Shown: piece after piece, positions 1-5,140 of the stretch | Layout: every line of letters begins with the position of its first letter | Position numbering within the stretch: position 1 is the stretch's first letter | Source: Acidobacteriota bacterium | Lineage (GTDB): Bacteria; Acidobacteriota; Blastocatellia; Pyrinomonadales; Pyrinomonadaceae | DNA: 7,176 nt | Assembly: GCA_029777145.1 (NCBI GenBank) | Contig: JAKOSS010000162.1 | Coordinates: 1 to 7,176 of the forward strand | Reading direction: 5' to 3' | Made by a program: the position numbers and the translations under genes | The notes under the pieces: generated by a model | The model's input: the letters and a program-made list of their open reading frames with translations, nothing else | Databases searched by the model: none | Told to the model about the DNA's origin: nothing

Positions 1-76
1 CGACGACGGTCTGGGCTGAGGCCGAAAAAAAGCAAAGCGCGGCCAGCACGAGTAAAGGGAAGAGTCTCTCTCGCAT
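1..76 (-). CDS. N-terminus of an exported protein, function unknown (cut by window edge)
   Basis: Only the first 25 codons are visible; the gene continues past base 1. The ATG at 76-74 opens a typical Sec signal peptide: positive residues at the very start (MRER), a hydrophobic core (LFPLLVLAALCFF) and a small-residue cleavage site SASA before QTVV. The start is supported by an AAGGA Shine-Dalgarno-like sequence at 87-91, nine bases upstream of the ATG. No domain is visible, so the function cannot be named. The 12 bases over the cleavage site (6-17) are identical to the same place in the SIMPL gene at 1084-1095. This could mean a related gene or simply a common signal-peptide end. It is co-directional with the SIMPL gene but separated from it by 349 bp, so it probably has its own promoter. 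Confidence 0.7.
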   Translation of the reverse strand, partial: MRERLFPLLVLAALCFFSASAQTVV

Positions 77-202
77 AATCAGAAGTCCTTTGATTTTAGG
101 ATTTTGGCCCCCGACTGATTCGGGCCTCTATCGGAAAATCGAGTAAAAAATTCAAAGCCGACTAATGGATGCGACGAGGATTTCGAAAGGTTGCTTTTTG
201 GT

Positions 203-325
203 CAGTGGACAGTGAGTGAGCAGTGAGCAGTGAGCCGTGAGCAGTAAGCCGTGAGCAGTAAGCCGTGAGCAGTGAGCAGTGAGCCGTGAGCAGTGAGCAG
301 TGAGCAGTAAGCCGTGAGCAGGAAG
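203..325. repeat. Long heptamer tandem array (CAGTGAG / CCGTGAG / CAGTAAG)
   Basis: Seventeen seven-base units are visible. Fifteen of them run in perfect register from 221 to 325. Two more (203-209 CAGTGGA, 210-216 CAGTGAG) are set off by a 4-base TGAG insertion at 217-220. From 221 the units, with A=CAGTGAG, B=CCGTGAG and C=CAGTAAG, read A A B C B C B A A B A A C B, then a degenerate CAGGAAG. All three C units are followed by B, so part of the array grew as 14-base C-B doublets. The array lies 101 bp past the SIMPL stop and 127 bp before the next start. It resembles in form the short tandemly repeated repetitive (STRR) heptamers of cyanobacteria, but the units differ and no relation is claimed. 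Confidence 0.95.
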
Positions 326-384
326 CAAACCGGGGCGGAGGCGCCGATGCATTTCGGATCCCGGATTCGGTTTACGGATTCAGG

Positions 385-415
385 CCGGAGCGCAGGCATT
401 CGGCTTGCGCTCCGG
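385..415. terminator. Strong hairpin just downstream of the SIMPL stop; possible terminator or dispersed palindrome
   Basis: The arms CCGGAGCGCA (385-394) and TGCGCTCCGG (406-415) are perfect reverse complements. Inside them 395/405 (G-U), 396/404 and 397/403 also pair, giving a 13-bp stem with a 5-base loop (398-402). The outer base is 11 bp past the SIMPL stop codon. Read on the minus strand there is no U-run after the stem, so it is not a classical intrinsic terminator. It may instead stabilise the mRNA 3' end or be one copy of a dispersed palindromic element. The 9 bases GCGCTCCGG recur at 1207-1215 in the next intergenic gap. Confidence 0.6.
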
Positions 416-425
416 TCCTCTCTGT

Positions 426-1151
426 TCAGTTCAGGACAAAGCGAACTGCGACCTGAGCCTTTATTGAAATTGTTCCGACCGCGAATGCAGCGCGATTGTC
501 GTCCGATTCAGACTCGCCATCCGAAGCCACAACAATATTTGAGGCCGGGTTGTTCCAGCTATTGATGGATCGCTCGCTGATCGTGATCGCCTTTCCGATC
601 GATTGACCCAACTCTTGGGCAAACGCGGCCGCCTTTTCGCGTGCCGCGCGGATCGCTTTCACGCGCGCCTCGTCTTTGTACTTTCTAAGTTCGGAAGATT
701 CGAACATAACGTCGCCCAGCTCCGTCACACCGGCCTTCACGACCTCGGACAGAAAATCGTCGAATCGTCCGATCTGGCGCAACCGGATGACGACGGTCTT
801 CGAGATCGAGTAGCCCGTAAAGTAGTTTTTGAACGTTACATCGCCGGTTTTCTGGAGGGTCGCATACTCCTCTTTTATCGCGATGTAGTCCGTTTTCATA
901 TCTGCCGGTCCGACTCCGAATTTCTTTGCGACCGAGAGAATCTGGGCGATGTTGGCATCCATTTCCTCCTTCGCCGCGGAGAGGTCCATATTCGTCCTTT
1001 TCACCGTGAGCGAGACCGTTGCAATGTCCGGAACGACCAAAACCTCTGCCGTTCCAACGGTACTTATTGAGTTCTGATCGGTTACGGTCTGGGCTTGGGA
1101 ACCGGTCCAGAGAATCGTGATGATGATGAGCAATTGAATGAGTCTTTTCAT
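426..1151 (-). CDS. Exported SIMPL domain (YggE-like, DUF541) protein
   Basis: A 241-residue protein with an N-terminal signal peptide (residues 1-20, MKRL then a hydrophobic run, cleavage near GSQA|QTV), so it is probably periplasmic. The mature part opens with STVGTAEVLVVPDIATVSLTV (29-49), the typical start of SIMPL/DUF541 proteins, where the G-x-A-x-V-x-V-x-P-D pattern begins the fold. Further typical segments are GYSISKTVVIRLR (113-125), a long KDEARVKAIRAAREKAAAFAQELG helix (159-182) and IKAQVAVRFVL (230-240) at the end. Family members include E. coli YggE and the oligomeric BP26; their exact role is unsettled, though YggE is linked to oxidative stress. The start at 1151 was chosen over an in-frame ATG at 1190 because it begins the signal peptide and has GAGGTG at 1157-1162. 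A hairpin follows the stop. Confidence 0.9.
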   Translation of the reverse strand: MKRLIQLLIIITILWTGSQAQTVTDQNSISTVGTAEVLVVPDIATVSLTVKRTNMDLSAAKEEMDANIAQILSVAKKFGVGPADMKTDYIAIKEEYATLQKTGDVTFKNYFTGYSISKTVVIRLRQIGRFDDFLSEVVKAGVTELGDVMFESSELRKYKDEARVKAIRAAREKAAAFAQELGQSIGKAITISERSINSWNNPASNIVVASDGESESDDNRAAFAVGTISIKAQVAVRFVLN

Positions 1152-1156
1152 ACGTA

Positions 1157-1162
1157 CACCTC
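1157..1162 (-). promoter_or_regulatory. Ribosome binding site that fixes the SIMPL start
   Basis: Read on the minus strand this is GAGGTG, five bases before the ATG at 1151. It favours that start over the in-frame ATG at 1190, which would put 13 polar residues in front of the signal peptide. Confidence 0.7.
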
Positions 1163-1195
1163 GAGTAAATTGAGTGAACCTTTTTTGCATTGAAA

Positions 1196-1216
1196 GCCGG
1201 GCGATCGCGCTCCGGC
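1196..1216. other. Weak hairpin between xerC and the SIMPL gene
   Basis: GCCGG (1196-1200) and CCGGC (1212-1216) are reverse complements around an 11-base loop that contains the palindrome GCGATCGC (1201-1208). The stem is only 5 bp, or 6 with a G-U pair, and no U-run follows on the minus strand, so terminator function is doubtful. The right half, GCGCTCCGG, matches the right arm of the strong hairpin at 385-415, so this could be a decayed copy of that element. Confidence 0.3.
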
Positions 1217-1227
1217 CGTCGATCGAG

Positions 1228-1260
1228 AATCCAAAATCAGAAATCCAAAATCCAAAATCG
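1228..1260. repeat. Heptamer array touching the xerC stop codon (AATCCAA units)
   Basis: The units read AATCCAA (1228), AATCAGA (1235), AATCCAA (1242) and AATCCAA (1249), then a partial AATCG up to 1260. The xerC stop triplet is 1261-1263, so no base separates array and stop. A related ATCCAAA unit is found at 5122-5128, next to the trmFO stop. I see no inverted partner array in the rest of this gap. Confidence 0.85.
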
Positions 1261-2181
1261 TTACGCTTTCGGATGCGCTTTGTCGTAAACCTCGATGAGT
1301 TTTTCCATCGAGACCTGTGTGTAGATCTGCGTCGTCGAGAGCCGCGCGTGACCGAGCAATTCCTGGATGTCGCGCAGGTCCGCGCCCGAATCGAGCAGGT
1401 GCGTCGCGAACGAATGCCGCATCGAGTGCGGCGAGATGTCGCGATTGATCTCGGCGCAGAGTTTGATGTACTTGTCGACCATGCGTCCGACGGACCGCGT
1501 CGTGATCCGCGTTCCCTGATAATTGAGGAACGCCGCCTGTTCGTCGCGTTCGGTCGGCGGGCAGTTGTTCAGGAAAACCGGTCGCGTCTCGGTCAGGTAG
1601 TACATGACCGCCTGCGCCGCCGGTTCGCCGAACGGCAAGATCCTTTGTTTCTTGCGTTTGCCGGTGACGCGGACGAGTTTCTCGCGGAAGTCGATGTCGC
1701 GCAGATTGAGATTCACGAGCTCGCCGACGCGCATTCCGGTCGCGTAAAGAAACTCGAGTATCGCGCGGTCGCGGCGACCGAGATCGGTGTTCAGATCGGG
1801 CGTTTCGATGAACCTTACCGCGTCTTCCATCGAGAGATGCGTCGGAAGTTTGCGTTCGATCCGCGGCGTTGCGACGAGCTTCGCCGGGTTGTTGTCTTGA
1901 ACGCCTTCACGGATCAGGAACTGGAAAAAGGTACGGAGCGAAGCGAGTTTCCGCGCGATCGATGTCTTTTTCTTGTTGTCGGCATGGAGCGACGCCATCC
2001 ATTCGCGGATCGTCAGATGGTCGATCTGCGCGAGCGGAACGTCGGATGATCTCGACTTTGAAACGAGAAAATCGCGGAACTGCTCGAGATCGCTCGAATA
2101 ATTCCGCAATGTGTGGTCGCTGACGTTGCGTTCGTAGCGAAGATGCTGGAGGAATTGCTGAAGATAGCTTTCGAGCGTCAT
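1261..2181 (-). CDS. xerC: Tyrosine recombinase XerC
   Basis: A 306-residue tyrosine recombinase of standard Xer length. The N-terminal SAM-like DNA-binding domain (about 1-105) contains the usual [22 protein letters not shown] start (11-32). The catalytic domain has all expected residues: Arg151 (ATGMRVGEL), Lys175 (VTGKRKKQR), His252 and Arg255 ([12 protein letters not shown]), His278 (LLGHA) and nucleophile Tyr287 (STTQIYT). The ending VYDKAHPKA matches XerC better than XerD. With XerD, XerC resolves chromosome dimers at dif in the cytoplasm. No phage or transposon genes are nearby, which fits a housekeeping Xer, not an integrase. The ATG at 2181 gives the typical XerC start; a TTG at 2190 would add three residues. 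trmFO-xerC adjacency is common in bacteria; here four genes separate them. A heptamer array touches the stop, and an inverted array pair lies upstream. Confidence 0.92.
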   Translation of the reverse strand: MTLESYLQQFLQHLRYERNVSDHTLRNYSSDLEQFRDFLVSKSRSSDVPLAQIDHLTIREWMASLHADNKKKTSIARKLASLRTFFQFLIREGVQDNNPAKLVATPRIERKLPTHLSMEDAVRFIETPDLNTDLGRRDRAILEFLYATGMRVGELVNLNLRDIDFREKLVRVTGKRKKQRILPFGEPAAQAVMYYLTETRPVFLNNCPPTERDEQAAFLNYQGTRITTRSVGRMVDKYIKLCAEINRDISPHSMRHSFATHLLDSGADLRDIQELLGHARLSTTQIYTQVSMEKLIEVYDKAHPKA

Positions 2182-2210
2182 CTGTCTCAATTAGTGGTCG
2201 GTGGCTAGCC

Positions 2211-2318
2211 GATTTGCGATTTTCAATTTGCGATTTTCAATTGTCCGTCAGAATGCGTCGTGAGGCTAGCGTCGAGAACGATTAAGATCCGACAATCGCA
2301 AATCGCAAATCGAAAATG
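2211..2318. repeat. Inverted pair of heptamer arrays between the VWA gene and xerC
   Basis: The left array has five units: GATTTGC, GATTTTC, AATTTGC, GATTTTC, AATTGTC (2211-2245). The right array (2291-2318), read on the minus strand, has four: CATTTTC, GATTTGC, GATTTGC, GATTGTC. The 28 bases at 2218-2245 match the reverse complement of 2291-2318 at 24 of 28 positions, so the RNA could form a long imperfect stem around a 45-base loop (2246-2290). The right array ends 4 bases before the VWA stop triplet (2323-2325). A separate palindrome, GGCTAGCC, sits at 2203-2210, and GGCTAGC recurs at 2264-2270 inside the loop. The element could act as a VWA mRNA 3' end; there is no U-run. Confidence 0.9.
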
Positions 2319-2322
2319 CAGG

Positions 2323-3378
2323 TCACCGTCTCGGCACATAATACCCCTTTCGGGCGCGGACAGCGGAGCCGGGCTGATTCTTGACGGTAACCTCGATCGA
2401 ACGGAACTCGCCGCGCTTTTCGGGCTCCGGATCCGGATAATACGCGATCACGTATTGCTGGCCGAGTTCGGCGGAGATCTGATCGAACGCGGTGTCCATC
2501 TCGTTCTCGTCGAGCGGCGACCAAACGAGCCCGCCGGTTTGCCGCGCGATGTCCTGCATCCGGCGTTCGGCGGCGAGTTGGCGCAGGTTCGCACTGCCTC
2601 TTCGTTCTCCGGTCCGCTTTGCGTTCTCGAAGTCCGTCGTCTTGACGATGAAAACCTGACAGTTCGCCATCTGCAACGCCTTCACCGTTTCCTCGAACGA
2701 TGCGTCGCTGATCGTGTCGTCGCCGTCTGAAACGATGACGATCACGCGGCGTCCGCTGACCTCGCCGAGGTACTTCGACGCGTCGATCAGACCGTCAAGC
2801 AACGCCGTCGCGCCGTCCGGCTGCGGAAAGGTCTCGATCGCGTCGATGAGCGATCCCATGTCCTTCGTCAGCGGCTGTTCGAGACGCGAAACAGTGGAAA
2901 CGCTGAACAGCGCGACGAGGTCTTTTTCGGGCCTGATCACACGTCTGAAAAATCTGATCGCGGCCTTTTTTTCGAACTCGCGGGCGATCGTGACGCTCGA
3001 AGAATTGTCGAACAGCAACGCGAGCCTGACCGGCGATTCGGCACGCGACAACTCGCCGATCTCGGCGTCGACGCCGTTTATTTTCAGCAGGAAATCCTTG
3101 ATCGTCAGGTCGTTGATCGCGCGTCCGCGGGAGTCGAAGACGGAGACGGGAATCGGAACGAGTCCGGAATTGACTTTGATCGTGTCCGGATCGTCGGGCG
3201 TCGGGCTTGGAGTCGGGCTCGCGTTTGCTGTCGGGATGATCTTCTCGGTCGGCGAATAAACGCCGACCCGCTTCGGCGTCGGGCTCGGCGACGGCGATTC
3301 GGTCGGCTTGACCCGTCCGCTCTGGGCATAAACCCCGAGGGCGCACAGCATGATGATGATCGCGATTCTCCCGGACAT
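2323..3378 (-). CDS. Exported von Willebrand factor A domain protein (VWFA-related Acidobacterial family)
   Basis: A 351-residue exported protein. Residues 1-18 form a signal peptide (hydrophobic IAIIIMLCALGVYA, then QSG). A proline/serine/threonine-rich linker follows (about 25-62, with SPSPSPTP and SPTPSPTP). Next is a short beta region (66-112) with the family's DTIKVNSGLVPIPVSVFD and INDLTIKDF segments. The VWA domain (about 117-312) has a full metal-binding (MIDAS) site: Asp124, Ser126 and Ser128 in DNSSS, Thr191 in GATAL and Asp218 in SDGDD. The ending, YVIAYYPDP...FRSIEVTV...VRARKGYYVP, is characteristic of the VWFA-related Acidobacterial proteins (TIGR03436 type). These are abundant in Acidobacteriota, and their ligands are largely unknown. 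It is last in a tight block, 38 bp after the small membrane protein genes. No good ribosome binding site precedes the ATG, so the start is less certain than the identity. Confidence 0.9.
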   Translation of the reverse strand: MSGRIAIIIMLCALGVYAQSGRVKPTESPSPSPTPKRVGVYSPTEKIIPTANASPTPSPTPDDPDTIKVNSGLVPIPVSVFDSRGRAINDLTIKDFLLKINGVDAEIGELSRAESPVRLALLFDNSSSVTIAREFEKKAAIRFFRRVIRPEKDLVALFSVSTVSRLEQPLTKDMGSLIDAIETFPQPDGATALLDGLIDASKYLGEVSGRRVIVIVSDGDDTISDASFEETVKALQMANCQVFIVKTTDFENAKRTGERRGSANLRQLAAERRMQDIARQTGGLVWSPLDENEMDTAFDQISAELGQQYVIAYYPDPEPEKRGEFRSIEVTVKNQPGSAVRARKGYYVPRR

Positions 3379-3416
3379 ATCAGGTTTGACTACGATGCAT
3401 GTCGTCGGCGAAGAGT

Positions 3417-3845
3417 TTATCGCCAGTCCGGTGGCGGGCCGTCAAAAGTCGGCTGAACCTTGCCGAAAAGTTCCTTGACGGAGTCGCGGACGAGCACGAG
3501 GATCGTGAATACACCGAGCACCGTTCCGATCGGCGCGAAGAGGCAAATGATCGCCGCCAGCACCAGAACGAACGTGTAATGCGTTTTCCTGACCAGAAAT
3601 CGCGCGGCGAAGAACGAGGCGATCGCAAGCGCCCAGCCGAAAAGGATGAAGAACGAGCTGAATCCGATGAAAACCCATCCGATAAACGGCGGCGGCGGGT
3701 TCTTTTCGCCTTCCAAGCCGCCGAGAACCATCATGATTCCCATGCCGAGATGGATGAACGGCACACAAGCTATCAGCGCCGACCAGCCGGCGTAAACGTA
3801 GAATCCAATCGACAGAAACTTCAGGTGATCGGAATCGTGGTTCAT
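3417..3845 (-). CDS. Small integral membrane protein, paralogue A of a tandem pair
   Basis: A 142-residue membrane protein I cannot assign to a named function. It begins NHDSDHLKFLSIGFYVYAG, followed by hydrophobic segments at about 11-42, 55-82 and 91-119. A PPPP loop lies at 50-53 between the first two. After the last segment comes a conserved cytosol-like tail, RDSVKELFGKV, ending DGPPPDWR. The same layout and many residues recur in the gene just upstream (3848-4309), so the two are tandem duplicates. The ATG at 3845 was chosen because GGAG lies six bases upstream and the product then starts MNxxxDxDHL like its paralogue. An ATG at 3851, overlapping the previous stop as ATGA, is the alternative. 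Only two bases separate it from the upstream stop, so translation is probably coupled. Similar small proteins occur as hypotheticals in other bacteria (recollection, not checked). Confidence 0.8.
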   Translation of the reverse strand: MNHDSDHLKFLSIGFYVYAGWSALIACVPFIHLGMGIMMVLGGLEGEKNPPPPFIGWVFIGFSSFFILFGWALAIASFFAARFLVRKTHYTFVLVLAAIICLFAPIGTVLGVFTILVLVRDSVKELFGKVQPTFDGPPPDWR

Positions 3846-3847
3846 GG

Positions 3848-4309
3848 TCATCTCCAGTTCGGCGGATTGGGATTGAACTGCTGCGCCGAGCCGCCCGCGA
3901 ACCCGTCGTACATGGCCTTGACGGAATCCCGCGAAAGGACGATCAGGGTGAACACTCCGAGCAACGTGCCGAACGGAACGAAGACGCAGATGATGCACGC
4001 GAAGACGAACGAGAAGACCCGGCTGTCCAATCGCGACATCTTTCTCCCGGACAAGATCGCCGCAACTCCGATCGTCAGCGCGATCCCGGAAATGACCAGT
4101 CCGATCACGACAAATATGCCCCCGAAAAGGGCCGGCGGCGGACCATTATGGTCTTGCGGAACCCCGGCGAGCATCGCTCCGAAGAAAACGCCCATGATCA
4201 TGTAGATCAATCCGTAAAGGAACGGAAAAGCGCACAGTCCGGCGAAAACGTAATGGCAGATCGAAAGAATCCGAAGATGATCGCGATCCTGATTCACCTG
4301 GTTGTTCAT
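3848..4309 (-). CDS. Small integral membrane protein, paralogue B of a tandem pair
   Basis: A 153-residue membrane protein with no recognised function. A polar start, MNNQVNQDRDHLRILSICHY, leads into hydrophobic segments at about 17-50, 61-87 and 98-126. A PPP loop sits at 57-59, and the tail RDSVKAMYDGF ends in NPNPPNWR. It shares with its downstream neighbour the DHL[KR]-x-LSI start, the PPP loop, the segment IIC-x-F-x-P-x-GT-x-LGVFT with VL-x-RDSVK, and the PP-x-WR end. Conservation of both termini suggests they are functional, perhaps in pairing of the two proteins, but that is inference. The start is firm: AAGGAG lies five bases upstream. The gene begins 13 bases after the TauE/SafE-type permease stop, so the two are very likely in one transcript. 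Confidence 0.85.
   Translation of the reverse strand: MNNQVNQDRDHLRILSICHYVFAGLCAFPFLYGLIYMIMGVFFGAMLAGVPQDHNGPPPALFGGIFVVIGLVISGIALTIGVAAILSGRKMSRLDSRVFSFVFACIICVFVPFGTLLGVFTLIVLSRDSVKAMYDGFAGGSAQQFNPNPPNWR
3852..3855 (-). promoter_or_regulatory. Ribosome binding site that decides the paralogue A start
   Basis: GGAG on the minus strand, inside the last codons of paralogue B. It directly abuts the ATG at 3851, which is too close, but stands six bases before the ATG at 3845. The second start is therefore preferred, and the site ties translation of A to that of B. Confidence 0.6.
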
Positions 4310-4314
4310 AAACT

Positions 4315-4320
4315 CTCCTT
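4315..4320 (-). promoter_or_regulatory. Strong ribosome binding site of paralogue B
   Basis: AAGGAG on the minus strand, five bases before the ATG at 4309 and just past the stop codon of the permease gene (4323-4325). It is the best Shine-Dalgarno match seen in the four-gene block; the permease and VWA genes lack a comparable one. Confidence 0.8.
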
Positions 4321-4322
4321 TA

Positions 4323-5054
4323 TCAAATGAAAAACAGCTTCAGGCCCGCGAAGACGAGAACTGCCGCCAGCAAGCGGCGCATCGTCAGCGAGTCAAATCG
4401 GCGGCTGCCGAGTGTCGAACCAATGATACCACCGATAACAGCCACAATTATCCAGACGAAAACTACGCCGGAAAGTTGCGATAATTGGCCGGCGCTTCCC
4501 GCGAGGCCGGCCAGTGAATTGACGAGAATGAACAGCGCGGAGATACCGGCGGCCGTTTTCGTGTCGGTCCAGTTCATCAGTAGAAGAACCGGTGTCAGGA
4601 AGATCCCGCCGCCGACTCCGACGAGTCCCGAAACGAAGCCCAGCATCGCGCCGATGATCAACGAGAGCCAGATCGGCGGCCGTTTCGGCTCGGTCTCGGA
4701 CGAGAGCTTGATCGCGAGCCGCAGCGCCGCGATGATCAGGCAGACGCCGAGGATGACCTTGTAGATCGGTTCGGCGAGTTGGATCCGCCCGCCGACGTAT
4801 GCCAACGGAACCGAGGCCGCCGCGAACGGGAGGAAGATCCGCCAGTCAAAACTCTTGACCAGATAGAACTGAATGAAGGCGATCGAACTGACGAAGACGT
4901 TCAGGATCAGGGCCGTCGGACGCGCTTGGGTCGAGGCGACCGCGAACAATGCCATGACGGCGAGATAGCCGGACGCTCCTCCGTGGCCGACCGACGAGTA
5001 AAGGACGGCGACGGCAAATACCGCGAAAATGATCAGGATCGTTGTCTGTTCCAT
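4323..5054 (-). CDS. TauE/SafE family (DUF81) membrane permease
   Basis: A 243-residue, very hydrophobic protein of typical TauE/SafE length. It has the family's two internal half-repeats. The first starts with LYSSVGHGGASGYLAVMAL (18-36) and the second with GFVSGLVGVGGGIFLTPVLLL (139-159). A charged loop (SSETEPKRPP, 118-127) divides the halves, and I count about seven or eight membrane segments. Family members are inner-membrane transporters linked to export of sulfite, sulfoacetate or other small organosulfur anions. The substrate cannot be read from sequence here, and no sulfur-metabolism genes are in the window. The gene starts 64 bp after trmFO and is first in a compact block with the two small membrane proteins and the VWA protein. 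The ATG has no close Shine-Dalgarno; the nearest GGAG (5071-5074) is 16 bases away. The GHGG start is nevertheless standard. Confidence 0.9.
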   Translation of the reverse strand: MEQTTILIIFAVFAVAVLYSSVGHGGASGYLAVMALFAVASTQARPTALILNVFVSSIAFIQFYLVKSFDWRIFLPFAAASVPLAYVGGRIQLAEPIYKVILGVCLIIAALRLAIKLSSETEPKRPPIWLSLIIGAMLGFVSGLVGVGGGIFLTPVLLLMNWTDTKTAAGISALFILVNSLAGLAGSAGQLSQLSGVVFVWIIVAVIGGIIGSTLGSRRFDSLTMRRLLAAVLVFAGLKLFFI

Positions 5055-5079
5055 TGATGTTTGTTTGGATCTCCGGTTG

Positions 5080-5140
5080 TACGGAGTAGCTGAGAACGGA
5101 TAGCTGAAAACGGACAGCTCAATCCAAAATCGAAAATCGG
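5080..5140. repeat. Heptamer array running across the trmFO stop codon
   Basis: Units in unbroken register are TACGGAG (5080), TAGCTGA (5087), GAACGGA (5094), TAGCTGA (5101), AAACGGA (5108), CAGCTCA (5115), ATCCAAA (5122), ATCGAAA (5129) and the start of ATCGGTT (5136). The left part alternates ACGGA-type and AGCTGA-type units, making a 14-base period. The right part changes to ATCSAAA units. The trmFO stop triplet (5119-5121) is the last three bases of CAGCTCA, so the final residues FSILD and part of the preceding Arg of TrmFO are encoded by array DNA. A small CTCCG/CGGAG hairpin (5071-5075/5082-5086) overlaps the left end. Confidence 0.85.

Larger units (their letters stand above)
77..425. 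other. Intergenic region between SIMPL gene and exported-protein gene
   Basis: This 349-bp gap has no convincing gene. From right to left in transcription order it holds a strong hairpin (385-415), two direct copies of CGGATTC (362-368, 375-381), the long heptamer array (203-325), an AT-rich stretch (about 130-155) where the promoter of the downstream gene could lie, a small GGCCC/GGGCC inverted repeat (106-110/122-126) and two tandem 8-mers, GATTTTAG and GATTTTGG (92-107). I cannot point to a convincing -35/-10 pair. The short open frames across the array are a by-product of its seven-base period. Confidence 0.7.

Noticed and set aside
203..325. CRISPR array
   Set aside because: Units are 7 bp with no spacers, and no cas gene is present; it is a simple tandem array.
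152..399. Two overlapping minus-strand open frames rich in LLTAHCS-like heptapeptides
   Set aside because: A 7-bp DNA repeat without stops gives a seven-residue peptide period in every frame. The frames have no ribosome binding site and exist only because of the array.
1174..2049. Long plus-strand open frame (291 codons) opposite xerC
   Set aside because: The minus-strand frame is an intact XerC with all catalytic residues; the plus frame is Arg/Asp/Val-rich shadow sequence.
1261..2181. Phage or genomic-island integrase
   Set aside because: Size, the XerC-like ending AHPKA, trmFO in the neighbourhood and no phage, tRNA or att sites all favour a housekeeping Xer recombinase.
2182..2322. A dif or attachment site next to xerC
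   Set aside because: No 28-bp dif-like arrangement of two 11-bp arms around a 6-bp centre could be recognised; the inverted heptamer arrays have 28-bp arms and a 45-bp core, which does not fit.
2795..3346. Arg-rich minus-strand frame overlapping the VWA gene
   Set aside because: An out-of-frame reading of the VWA gene; the VWA frame has a signal peptide and complete MIDAS residues.
3399..4205. Long plus-strand open frame (268 codons) opposite the small membrane protein genes
   Set aside because: Its translation is highly charged and low in hydrophobic residues, as expected for the antisense of membrane-protein genes; the minus-strand frames have matching paralogues and ribosome binding sites.
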